Position numbers and translations under genes: made by a program. A DNA stretch of 64,000 nucleotides from Natrinema sp. SYSU A 869. Its GTDB lineage: Archaea; Halobacteriota; Halobacteria; Halobacteriales; Natrialbaceae. The stretch lies in the NCBI RefSeq assembly GCF_019879105.1, contig NZ_CP082248.1, positions 434,001 through 498,000 of the forward strand, given 5' to 3'. The stretch's first letter is position 1; the number at the start of each line of letters is the position of its first letter. The notes under the pieces were generated by a model. It did no database searches. It had not been told where the DNA came from and worked only from the letters and a program-made list of their open reading frames with translations. Shown here piece by piece: positions 1 through 8,446 of the stretch.

Positions 1-986
1 ATCCAGATACTCCGGTCGAATCCCGTAGACCACCGTCTCACCGACGTACTGCTCGAGGTGATCGGCCTGCGTCTCCGTGGCCGGGATCGCGGCGAAGTCG
101 GACACGAGTTCGAACCCGTCGTCCGTCCGCTCGACGGTGCACTCGATGAGATTGGGAGACGGCGATCCGATGAAGCCCGCGACGAACTTATTATTCGGCT
201 CGTTGTAGATCTCGTATGGTGTGCCGATCTGCTGGACGTACCCCTCGTTCATCACGACGATCTTGTCTCCGAGCGTCATCGCCTCCTCTTGATCGTGCGT
301 CACGAAGATCATCGCCGTGTTCAGCTCTCGTTGGATCTTCTTGACCTCGACGCGCATGTGGTCGCGGAGATTCGCGTCGAGCGCCGAGAACGGCTCGTCG
401 AGCAGGAACCCCGCGGCTCCATTACCATCGCGCGACCGAGCGAGACACGTTGCTGTTGGCCGCCCGAGAGCGCCGACGGTTTCCGATCGAGGGTCTCGGA
501 GAGGCCGAGCGTTTCCGCGACCTCCTCGACGCGGCGCGTCTTCTCCTCGCTCGAGAGGGCGGTGTTCATGTCTAATCCGAATCGAATGTTCTTCCGGACG
601 CTCATGTGCGGGAACAACGCGATGCTCTGGAAGACGAACGCGAGGTTCCTGTCTTTGGATTTCAATCCGGTGATGTCTTCGCCATCGACGGTGATGTCGC
701 CTCGATCCGGCTCCTCCAACCCTGCGATACACCGAAGCGTCGTCGTCTTCCCGCAGCCGGACGGGCCGACGAGCACGACGAACTCGCCCTCGTCGATCTC
801 GATGTTCACGTCGTCACAGGCGACGACCGAACCATCGTTAAACGTCTTTCGGACGCCGTCGAGTCGAATTCGGTTGCCCGAGACGCTCGCGCCGACGGAG
901 GTCTGGTTACTGTGCGATTCTGCCGATCGTTCCGTTCGGGTATCCGAACTGGTGTCTTCCGTCTGTTTCATGGGTTCTCGACTCAT
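1..986 (-). pseudogene. Carbohydrate ABC transporter ATPase (MalK/UgpC type), one frameshift, runs off the window edge
   Basis: This is the ATPase that powers the importer encoded upstream; it would sit on the inner face of the membrane. Visible motifs are Walker A (GPSGCGKT), a Q-loop ([11 protein letters not shown]) and the signature [15 protein letters not shown]. Near 412-424 the frame breaks just before Walker B. One base restored in the CC run gives [17 protein letters not shown], then the H-loop VTHDQEEAM and a start of the C-terminal regulatory part (GIRPEYLD) that leaves the window. The ATG overlaps the permease stop as ATGA, typical translational coupling. The break is a single missing base, so it may be a sequencing error. 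Assignment to the sugar (CUT1) class rests on its partners; the substrate is unknown. Confidence 0.88.
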
Positions 987-1816
987 ACGTTGAACGCACT
1001 CTCCAGGTAGTTGCGCGCGACGAGGTAGATAATCGTCGGTGGGGTGCCGATGATGAGCGTTTCGGCCATCAGTTTCCCCCAGTAGACTCGTTCACCTGAC
1101 CCGCCACCGATGGTGCCGTACAGGACCGGCACGGCCGGAACCGGCCCCGTGCCGGTGGTCAGGAGGTTGGCGAAGAGGAAGTCGTTCCATCCCGTGAGAA
1201 ACGCGAGGAATCCGACGGCGACGATGCCGGGGGCCGCCAGCGGGAGGATGACTCGAACGAACGCCGTGAACTGCGTACAGCCGTACACCTGTGCGGCCTC
1301 CTCGATGTCAGTCGGGAGATTTTCGAAGAAGTCCCGAAGGATCCAGATGGAAAACGGGGTGACGAACACTTGGTACGCCAGAATCATCCCGAAGATGGTG
1401 TTATAAATCCCGAGCGCGGTCCACAGGTCCATGATCGGGATGACCAGAAGGATGTACGGGAACATCATCGCCGAGATGATCGCGTAGAAGCCGGTCGTTT
1501 TCCCGTAGAACTCCTTCCGGGCGAACGCGTAGGCACCCGGGATCGTGATGGCGAGCGCCAGCAACGCGGTGCCCGCACCGATCAGGAAGCTGTTGACGAG
1601 ATTGCCCCGCAGGTCCTCGAACCCGCTCGTCCACGCCTCCAGCGTCGGCTCGTACGGAACGAGGTGCGGATCGGTAAAGAACTCGCTCGGCGGCATGAAC
1701 GACACCGAGAGGATGAACAGGAGCGGAACGAGGTTCGCGAGCACGAGAAACGCGACGACGCCGTACGCGGTCGCTTTCAGCGTCACACTGGTCGCGTCGT
1801 AGCCGGTCGCACTCAT
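983..1816 (-). CDS. Carbohydrate ABC transporter permease (MalG-like)
   Basis: Inner-membrane permease of about 277 residues with six predicted hydrophobic segments. The EAA loop that docks the ATPase is seen as EEAAQVYGCTQFTAFVRVILPLAAPG around residues 165-190, quoted in parts here as EEAAQVYG and LPLAAPG. The N-terminal region has the loop after TM1 typical of MalG homologs (SFMPPSEFFTDPHLVP). It starts with an ATG overlapping the stop of the next upstream permease gene as ATGA, and its own stop overlaps the ATPase start, so all three are likely one transcript. The length is normal for the family and the gene looks intact. The transported sugar cannot be read from the sequence. Confidence 0.93.
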   Translation of the reverse strand: MSATGYDATSVTLKATAYGVVAFLVLANLVPLLFILSVSFMPPSEFFTDPHLVPYEPTLEAWTSGFEDLRGNLVNSFLIGAGTALLALAITIPGAYAFARKEFYGKTTGFYAIISAMMFPYILLVIPIMDLWTALGIYNTIFGMILAYQVFVTPFSIWILRDFFENLPTDIEEAAQVYGCTQFTAFVRVILPLAAPGIVAVGFLAFLTGWNDFLFANLLTTGTGPVPAVPVLYGTIGGGSGERVYWGKLMAETLIIGTPPTIIYLVARNYLESAFNV

Positions 1817-2742
1817 GCTCCCGCCCCCTCGCTTGCGCGCTCGAACTCACGGATGAACACGAAGACGAAGCCGAGGGTCATCACGAGTAGGATGATTCCG
1901 ATGGCGTACGCGACGCCCATCTGGCCCCGCCCGTAGGCGAACTGATACAATAACACAGCGAGGATGGACGTGTCGTATCCCGGTCCGCCGTTCGTGATCT
2001 GAAGCACCTGCGAAATCTTGGTCATGTTCCAGATGATTCGGATACTCAGAGCCACCAGAATGGCGCTTTTCAGCTGCGGAAGCGTCACCCGCAGGAACGT
2101 CTGGAGCGGTCCCGCGCCGTACATACGCGCGCTCTCGTACAGTTCCTCCGGGATGCTCTCGAGGCTGGCCGAAATGATGAGGAACATGAACGGCCAGAAC
2201 GTCCACGTCGTCACGAACATCACGACCGCGAGCGACATGGGTCCGCTGCTACCCCAGTAGATCGTCGACTCGAGGACGTTCCACTCGGTAAGGAAGCCGA
2301 AGACGGGGCCGAAGTCGGGCTCGAGCAGGTACGCCCAGATGGTCCCGATCACCAGCGGCGGCATCGTGTACGAGAGCAGAAACGCCGCGCTGACGAGACT
2401 CTTCCCGCGGCGGAGTTCCCGGACGGCGAGTGCCGCCGCGAGCGCGACGGCCAGCTGAAACACCGTCGTCAGTGAGAAGATGACGGTCGCCTTCAGAGAC
2501 GTGTAAAACGGCTCCCACTGGAACAGGAACTCGTAATTCGCCAGCCCGACCCACGTCGGCTCGCCGCCGAAGGGCCACTCGTTGAAGCTCATGTAGATTC
2601 CCTGCATAAAGGGGAGCCACATGAGCGCGACCAGGAACAGCAACACCGGCGTGATCAGCAGATACGCGAACCAGTTCTCTGAGAGCACCGTTCGGTAGCG
2701 CTCGGTTCTGCCACCGACGTCGAGTAAGTTCCGTGTCGACAT
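1813..2742 (-). CDS. Carbohydrate ABC transporter permease (MalF-like)
   Basis: Second permease of the importer, about 309 residues and six hydrophobic segments. An N-terminal cytoplasmic stretch precedes TM1 (LLITPVLLFLVALMWLPF). The EAA loop reads YESARMYGAGPLQTFLRVTL and is followed by LPQLKSA. The conserved NGGPG stretch near the C-terminus (ITNGGPGYDTS) is typical of MalF/UgpA homologs. Only one base separates its ATG from the stop of the solute-binding gene, and it overlaps the next permease by four bases. It would form the heterodimeric membrane channel with the product of 983-1816. Confidence 0.93.
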   Translation of the reverse strand: MSTRNLLDVGGRTERYRTVLSENWFAYLLITPVLLFLVALMWLPFMQGIYMSFNEWPFGGEPTWVGLANYEFLFQWEPFYTSLKATVIFSLTTVFQLAVALAAALAVRELRRGKSLVSAAFLLSYTMPPLVIGTIWAYLLEPDFGPVFGFLTEWNVLESTIYWGSSGPMSLAVVMFVTTWTFWPFMFLIISASLESIPEELYESARMYGAGPLQTFLRVTLPQLKSAILVALSIRIIWNMTKISQVLQITNGGPGYDTSILAVLLYQFAYGRGQMGVAYAIGIILLVMTLGFVFVFIREFERASEGAGA

Positions 2743-2743
2743 G

Positions 2744-4117
2744 TTAGATATCCACCTGATTGCGTATTTCTTCGGCGGTCAGGTCGCAGGCCTCCTCGGG
2801 ACTGATCTTGCCGCGGACCGCTTCTTGGAACCTCGGTCCGGCGATGTTGTACTGAATCGCGTTCATCTCGGGGTGGCTCGACCACCCGTGTTCCATCCCC
2901 TCGACGGTCGTCTCGAGCGTCGAGATGTAATTACTCCGGGAGAGGACCTCGTCGTCCTCGAGCTCCGGCCACACGTCTCGCCGAACGGGGAGCGTCGCAA
3001 GCGACTTCGGCACCTCCCGCTGGAAGTCCGCCGAGAGCAGTTTGTTGATCCACTGGATGGCCATCTCCTCGCGTTCCTGCCAGACATCTTCCGGGACGCC
3101 GTCGGGCTTTCGCATGAGCGCGGCACACTGCGTGAAGAAGTCGCCGCGGTTGCCCGCGTCGCCCTCCCAGGGCGGCCCGAACACGATGGTTCCGTCCCTG
3201 ATCATGTCTTCCGCGCGGCTCATGAACTGGCCGAAGCCCTTCGTGCTCCCCTGATACATACTCACCTCCCCCTGAATGAGCATCTGGGCGGCGCCTTCGT
3301 TCGACGCCGTCGCCGCCTTGGCGGAGGAGAGTCCGTGCTCACGGTAAAGGTCGACGTACTGTCTGGTCGCTTCCTTCCAGATCTCGTTGTCGTAGTTGAC
3401 GTCCGACCAGTCCTCGTTGAGATACATCCCGTCGTATCCGCCCTTCGAGGCGGTCCACGTCACGAGCGCCTCGTCGGTGACGTCGCCGTGCTCGCCGTAG
3501 ATCTGAAACCCGTACTCGCCCGGGCCGTCCTCCTGAAGCTGGGTCGCCAACTGGACGAGATGCTCGTAATCCTCGGGCGGAAAGTCGTCTTCAATCGAAA
3601 GGCCGGCCGCTTCGAAGTGATCCGCCCGCGCGATAAAGGGCGCACCGACCTCGAGGCCGACGGGTATCTCGTACAGTTCCTCGTCGAAGCCGCGATAGCA
3701 GCTCCGGGCCATCTCCAGTGCCCACTCGACGTTCTCGAGCGCCTCGTCGTCGAGTCTATCCCTGTACTCGCTGACGGGTTTGACCCAGCCGGGTTCGATG
3801 AACTGACCGGTGAGCGAGTTCGTCGAGTCGTAGAGAAGCGGCCGATTCCCGTTTTGGATGTTGTTCTTCCACTTGCCACCGTTGATGTCGTTCCAGTTCG
3901 ACCAGTTCATCTCGAGTTGTGTGTCCTGCTCGCGCTGGAACGTCTCGACGGTGGTCTCCATCAATTCCGCCGCGACCTCCGATTGCGAGTGGAAGTACTC
4001 CCAGTACTCGTTGGAGCTACTCGCGCCGTTCGACCGGTCGACAATATCGCTGAGGCAGCCTGCTGACCCTGCAACCCCGGCGACACCGGCAGCTGCGATA
4101 AACTGGCGTCTTTGCAT
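2744..4117 (-). CDS. Extracellular solute-binding lipoprotein of the ABC importer
   Basis: Substrate-capture protein of the importer, exported and held on the outer face of the membrane. The start at 4117 is chosen because MQRRQFIAAAGVAGVAGSAGC is then a compact Tat-type signal (RRQF) followed by a lipobox ending in Cys; longer upstream starts add an unlikely prefix. The mature part has features of family 1 solute-binding proteins (QREEMAIQWINKLLS, GEVSMYQGSTKG, and a late tryptophan-rich stretch). It is the first gene of the four-gene operon, divergent from the dehydrogenase at 4301. Neighbouring dehydrogenase and IclR genes suggest a sugar or sugar-acid substrate, which is inference. Confidence 0.9.
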   Translation of the reverse strand: MQRRQFIAAAGVAGVAGSAGCLSDIVDRSNGASSSNEYWEYFHSQSEVAAELMETTVETFQREQDTQLEMNWSNWNDINGGKWKNNIQNGNRPLLYDSTNSLTGQFIEPGWVKPVSEYRDRLDDEALENVEWALEMARSCYRGFDEELYEIPVGLEVGAPFIARADHFEAAGLSIEDDFPPEDYEHLVQLATQLQEDGPGEYGFQIYGEHGDVTDEALVTWTASKGGYDGMYLNEDWSDVNYDNEIWKEATRQYVDLYREHGLSSAKAATASNEGAAQMLIQGEVSMYQGSTKGFGQFMSRAEDMIRDGTIVFGPPWEGDAGNRGDFFTQCAALMRKPDGVPEDVWQEREEMAIQWINKLLSADFQREVPKSLATLPVRRDVWPELEDDEVLSRSNYISTLETTVEGMEHGWSSHPEMNAIQYNIAGPRFQEAVRGKISPEEACDLTAEEIRNQVDI

Positions 4118-4222
4118 CTGGCCTGCCATACAGCCACATGCAGTATCGACTCTAATAAACATTCGGGTGAGATGATGAATAATAATCATGGAGACACCGT
4201 CGACAGCGCTGCCGGTTGGATA

Positions 4223-4235
4223 GGATTAATAATCC
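4223..4235. promoter_or_regulatory. Perfect palindrome in the divergent promoter region
   Basis: GGATTA-A-TAATCC, six-base arms around one base, lies in the 183-bp gap between the binding-protein gene (minus) and the dehydrogenase (plus). Its position makes it a candidate operator for both transcripts, perhaps for the IclR protein at 5434. The AT-rich core may also contribute to a TATA box. No second copy was seen near the IclR gene. Confidence 0.35.
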
Positions 4236-4300
4236 CACCGCAAGTTCGTTAGCACACTGTCGCGGGAGAGTCACCGTTCTCCCGTCGGCGGAGTCTACTC

Positions 4301-5266
4301 ATGAGCAACGATACACCGGACGTTCTCGTCCTACGCTCCGATACGCACGGACTGCCAGCGCGCGAGTACGCCAACTTACTCGACGCACAACTACCGGACC
4401 ACGACGTGAGGCTCGCCCGGACTCCGGCAGAAGAGCGCGACCTCATCGAGCACGCCACGGTCGTCACTGGCGTCGACATCGATGAGAGTCTGCTGGAGCA
4501 CGCAGCAAACCTCCGGCTGTTCGCGGGCGTCGCCGCGGGCTACAATCACCTGCCGCTCGACACCCTGCGGGAGATGGACGTTGCTGTCACCAACGCCTCC
4601 GGAATCCACGCACCGAACATCGCAGAGCAAGTCCTCGGCTACGTGCTAACCTTCTCGCGACAGCTCCGAACCGGACTGAGACAGCAACGCCGACGCGAGT
4701 GGCGTCACTACCAGGGTGACGAACTGATGGGGAGTACGGTCACCGTCGTCGGACTCGGCGCGATCGGAACGGCCGTCGTCGAACGGCTCTCCGGGTTCGA
4801 CGTCGAGACGATCGGGATCAGATACACGCCCGAGAAAGGAGGACCGACGGACGAAGTCGTGGGCTTCGACCGCGAAGACGTCCACGACGCGCTGGCCCGG
4901 ACCGAGTACCTGATCATCGCCGCGCCGCTGACGGAGACGACGCGCGAACTGCTTTCGAGCGACGAGTTCGAGACGCTGCCCCCGAACGCGACGGTAATCA
5001 ACGTCGGTCGTGGAAAGATCATCGACACCGACGCGCTTGTGACCGCGATCCAGACGAATCAGATTGACGGGGCCGCACTCGACGTGACCGATCCCGAGCC
5101 GCTCCCCGCAGATCACCCGCTGTGGCGCTTCGAGAACGTCATTATCACTCCGCACAACGCGGGCCACAGTCCGAAACACTGGGATCGATTGGCCGATATC
5201 GTCGCCGACAACGTGACGAAACTATCCGAGACGGGCGATACCGGGAGCCTCACGAACCTCGTCTGA
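4301..5266 (+). CDS. D-2-hydroxyacid dehydrogenase
   Basis: A 321-residue NAD(P)-dependent oxidoreductase that interconverts 2-keto and D-2-hydroxy acids in the cytoplasm. The nucleotide-binding motif GLGAIG sits near residue 150. The three catalytic positions are present: Arg in NVGRG, Glu in DPEPLP, and His in TPHNAGHSP. The catalytic-domain start VLVLRSD and the GVAAGYNHLPLD segment match the family. The length is standard and the gene is intact. It is divergent from the ABC importer and upstream of an IclR regulator, so it may act on a product of the imported sugar. Glyoxylate/hydroxypyruvate or a longer sugar acid are both possible substrates. Confidence 0.92.
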   Translation: MSNDTPDVLVLRSDTHGLPAREYANLLDAQLPDHDVRLARTPAEERDLIEHATVVTGVDIDESLLEHAANLRLFAGVAAGYNHLPLDTLREMDVAVTNASGIHAPNIAEQVLGYVLTFSRQLRTGLRQQRRREWRHYQGDELMGSTVTVVGLGAIGTAVVERLSGFDVETIGIRYTPEKGGPTDEVVGFDREDVHDALARTEYLIIAAPLTETTRELLSSDEFETLPPNATVINVGRGKIIDTDALVTAIQTNQIDGAALDVTDPEPLPADHPLWRFENVIITPHNAGHSPKHWDRLADIVADNVTKLSETGDTGSLTNLV

Positions 5267-5433
5267 TCGACGGCTAATAACAGACAATTGGTAGACGTAT
5301 CGCGATACTCCCGTTTCGACTGCTCCTGAGAGAACGAAAAAACAAACGGGCTCTCGGCTTACGAACCCCAGCTCGGATCAATGTCTAGAAACAGCAGTTC
5401 GGCCGCTCGCCAACGAGAGGTATCGTTAAAAGA

Positions 5434-6237
5434 GTGCGAACCGATGACGGAAATATGATCGACAGCTCACCGGAATCGACGCCGAACAACACGCTCGGAT
5501 CGGTCGAGAAGGCCTTTACCGTTCTCGAGCAGCTGAGACAAACGGGGAAAGCGGGAGTCTCAGAACTGACGACGCAACTCGAGTTCCCCAAAAGTACCGT
5601 TCACGTCTATCTGCAGACGTTACAGGATCAGGGCTTCGTCGTGCAAGACGACGGCGAGTACACGTTGAGTTACCGGTTTCTGGAATACGGCGGGGATCAC
5701 AGAAATCGATCGCGACTGTACGAAGTCGCGAGACCGGAAGTGGACAAGCTCGGATCTGAAACCGGTGAGGTTGCGAATCTCGGGATCGAAGAGAACGGAC
5801 TGCGAGTCCTCCTCTACAAATCGGAGGGGCCAGACGCTATCCACGACAACGCACCGATCGGAGAGTACGCGCACATGCACTGGACGGCCCTCGGCAAGGC
5901 GATGTTGGCCCACTACCCGACGAGTCGCGTCGAATCGATCGTCGACACCCACGGGTTGCCGCGGGCGAACGAGCATACCATCACGGACGTCGACGAACTT
6001 TTCGCCGAACTCGAGGACATCCGTGAACGCGGCTACTCCGTCGAGGACCAGGATCGGAGGCAGGGCGTTCTCACGATCGGCGCGCCGATCATGGATCGAC
6101 GATCGGACGAAGTCATTAGCGCCGTATCGGTTTCTGGGCCGAAGAACCACTTGGACGAGCACGACCGGTTCGAGGAACTCGTCGCAGCGGTCGAGAAGGC
6201 AGCGAACGTGATCGAACTTCGCTACTCGCACTATTGA
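5434..6237 (+). CDS. IclR-family transcriptional regulator
   Basis: DNA-binding regulator of about 260-267 residues. An N-terminal winged helix (FTVLEQLRQTGKAGVSEL, then FPKSTVHVYLQTL) is followed by the GAF-like effector domain, with the conserved patch MHWTALGKAMLAH and the C-terminal ISAVSVSGP. The recorded start is a GTG at 5434; an ATG at 5455 (MIDSSPESTPNN) is equally plausible. Its place downstream of the dehydrogenase and near the ABC importer suggests that it controls these genes in response to the sugar or an intermediate. Intact. Confidence 0.92.
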   Translation: MRTDDGNMIDSSPESTPNNTLGSVEKAFTVLEQLRQTGKAGVSELTTQLEFPKSTVHVYLQTLQDQGFVVQDDGEYTLSYRFLEYGGDHRNRSRLYEVARPEVDKLGSETGEVANLGIEENGLRVLLYKSEGPDAIHDNAPIGEYAHMHWTALGKAMLAHYPTSRVESIVDTHGLPRANEHTITDVDELFAELEDIRERGYSVEDQDRRQGVLTIGAPIMDRRSDEVISAVSVSGPKNHLDEHDRFEELVAAVEKAANVIELRYSHY

Positions 6238-6479
6238 CCTCGAGTTCCTGCTCCCCAAAATGAGTAAAGTGGTCCGGATCCGTACAGCAATGTTGGACGG
6301 AAACGGAACTGGACATACATATGACAGTTCTAGAGCGATTATTTTACAAACATATGTCTGTAACCCATCCGTCTCGAGATCGATCTCTTTCCGCCGAGAC
6401 GTGTAATATTCCCTCATCGCCGGTATATTACGTTTTTATTATGAATTATCGGATAGAATTATTATTACCAAGCATCCTC

Positions 6480-7472
6480 CGTTCAGGATGGTTGGACAAC
6501 AGGATTCCGTCTCGACGGCCGCATTCCTCGTCGTCCACGGTGGATGTCTGCCATCGGTGATAGTCGTCGTGCTCTCGAGGCGAGTCTCACCGAATGTAGA
6601 CGACGCGCCGGGCCGGCGATCGTCATCCCTCCTGTTCGAGTATCCCGTCAGCCCTATCGAACACGTCCGTCGTCTCGACTCCGAGACGTCTAACTCGAGT
6701 GCGGTATAGAGTTTGGCGGCCTGACCGACGAGCGTGACTGGTACTTCTCGATCGAACTTCTCCGTGATATGTCCGACCAGTGTCGCATAGTGAACGCCGG
6801 TCAGGGAACTCGTCGCGACGACGATCCGCAAGCCGGCGTACTCGCTTGAGAACGGTCTATAACGATTCGTTGAGCGCAGTCGGATACGAGTCGTCAGTCG
6901 AGGCGTTCAGGAGCACGGCATCAATATCGAACGGAAAAGTCGGAGCCAGTCCCGAAAAGCCCCACAGGGTTGAGTCGTGAAATCGCCGGTCGCTAGGAGA
7001 TGCTGCTCGCCGTCTAAGAGTTCGTCAGTTGCGTTCTAGTCGCGGAAGCGGATACGAAGCCGGCTGCACCGGGCGTATGACCGGCAGCGACGGGTCGGAC
7101 CTCGAGGTTGGGGAGAATCGATATTCAGTCGTCGATCGGATCGAGCGCATCCAGAGCAGTGGAGACGTCCCCGATATTGTTGTCCTTCTGGGCTTCCAGT
7201 AGTGCGTGCTCGAAGACGGTCGCTGTCGCCGGCGACGTGTCGATCGGCGCGTTGTGTCGAACATTTCTCGCGAGCGTTCGATAGTGGTCGATATGCGCAT
7301 ACGTGAGAAGGATTCCGTTCAGATACTCGTCGTCTGCGAGCAGCGAATCTATATCAACATCGTCGCCGGCATCGACGAGCACGCAGATGCGTGCCCCATT
7401 ATCGGTCGTAAATCGGAGGAGCATGGACTCGTTTCTGCTCTGAATATCCGTATGTTGATAGGAAACGCGCAT
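6480..7472 (-). pseudogene. MBL-fold/beta-CASP-type metallo-hydrolase pseudogene
   Basis: Read across frames, this is one decayed gene. It opens MRVSYQHTDIQSRNESMLLRF and reaches the metallo-beta-lactamase motif, here LTYAHIDHY where the family has THAHIDHY, so the first metal-binding His is lost. It continues ARNVRHNAPI and LDPIDD, then shifts frame to give LPNLEVRPVAAGHTPGAAGF, then DGEQHLLATGDFTTQPCGAF, and finally VVATSSLTGVHYATLVGH and GVETTDVFDRADGILEQEG. The last parts resemble the beta-CASP half of haloarchaeal MBL exonuclease-like proteins. Several frame breaks, a stop and an eroded 3' end make it non-functional. No neighbour suggests its former role. Confidence 0.8.
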
Positions 7473-7639
7473 GCTCTCGTCTCAACTCCTATTAGACGCT
7501 ACTTGAGTTTAGTATAATAAATATCCAAAAATTAAACGGAAGAGACAGATAGGACGATGTCAATCCTAATGTACTATTCTCTTGAATCTCGACGAGTCAA
7601 TCTCGCTGACTCGATGAAAGGGGGTATGATTTGTAGCAT

Positions 7640-7800
7640 TGTGCCGGACGGAGAAGGTTCGGTAGCATTATTCTGCTGTCGACGGCTTCGCGTGGCAGAA
7701 CCAGTTTGAAATCAGAGAGGTATGCCGTTTTACCATTTGGTAGTCACGTTCCGTAGCGTTCCGATTTCCCTGTTATCCGTATCGAAATAGGAGCCCTTGG
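7640..7800 (-). mobile_element. 3' remnant of an IS6-type element
   Basis: The bases here match the end of the deletion derivative at 37684-38108: compare TTGTAGCATTGTGCCGGAC with TTGTAGCATTCTGCCAGAC, and GGAAATCGGAACGCT with GGAAATCGGAACACT. It is the C-terminal end of an IS6-family transposase gene plus flank, and no complete reading frame remains. It abuts a second, different IS6 remnant, so two elements were joined here. Confidence 0.6.
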
Positions 7801-7949
7801 TCGTGAAGTGCAGCGTTGAGTCACAGCGCTGAATCGGCGAGAAACAGGGCGTCTTCAACATGAGATTTCCTTGTAATTTACCGAAGACAGCGATATAAGT
7901 GCCGTTGTTTGGGGTCAGATGGAGGTTTTCATAGAAATCATTTATTTCT

Positions 7950-8401
7950 GGATTGATACTGTTGTCCATCCGGCACTGTCTAGTCTGAATCTCCTCAACT
8001 GATACTTTTCCGTCGAGAGCGTGATGCGGTCTTTGGTGGTTGTAGTAATGCACGAACTGTTCAAGCCACTCTCGGACGCTCGCCCGACTGCCCACCGATG
8101 AATTATGGAAGCGGTCAACGCGTATTTTGAGGGTGTGAAACCACGTTCGATGAGGTTTCGGTTGGTATAGTTGACCCGACCGCTCAGTCCTACTCGGGAG
8201 AGGGGCAGTCCAGTAGCCAAATTGATCGACAAGAAACTCAGCATCCGAGATATCATGTTTCTCGCGAAGTTTCTGGAGAAATGCGGCTGCCGGATCAGTG
8301 CCGTGCCGACCAAACAACACGACGCCGAGGATTAACTTTAACTCAAGGTCTATTGCATCATACCACCAAGACCACTCGCCGTCGATCTGCAAATATCCCA
8401 C
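7950..8401 (-). pseudogene. IS6-family transposase remnant (DDE domain)
   Basis: Catalytic-domain part of an IS6-type DDE transposase. Seen are DGEWSWWYDAIDLELKLIL (first Asp), AEFLVDQFGYW (second Asp), WFHTLKIRVDRFHNSSVGSR and YYNHQRPHHALDGKVSVEEI. The stretch around 8140-8215 is shifted relative to the family; the alternate frame gives LSRVGLSGRVNY and NRNLIE, which holds the third acidic residue. The N-terminal helix-turn-helix region is missing; the remnant stops at an IS200/605-type end at 8401. Not able to transpose. Confidence 0.8.
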
Positions 8402-8404
8402 CTG

Positions 8405-8446
8405 CGGTACGGGAAGCCCCGGCGTTTACGCCGGGGAGGATGTCAC
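8405..8446. mobile_element. IS200/IS605-type right-end hairpin
   Basis: A perfect hairpin, CCCCGGCG-TTTA-CGCCGGGG (8417-8436), is preceded by GGAAG and followed by AGGATGTCAC. This layout is the familiar right end of haloarchaeal IS200/IS605 elements. No TnpA or TnpB coding sequence remains beside it. Its last bases supply the stop codon of the permease gene that ends at 8443. The hairpin could also act as a transcription terminator for that gene. Confidence 0.6.

Noticed and set aside
2741-4066. Long plus-strand frame of 441 codons
   Set aside because: It lies antisense to the solute-binding protein gene, with Val/Leu/Arg-rich composition typical of a shadow frame in GC-rich DNA. The minus-strand gene has a signal peptide and family motifs.
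6439-6831. Minus-strand frame of 130 codons as a separate gene
   Set aside because: It is the downstream part of the MBL/beta-CASP pseudogene; its tail after residue 55 is out of frame.
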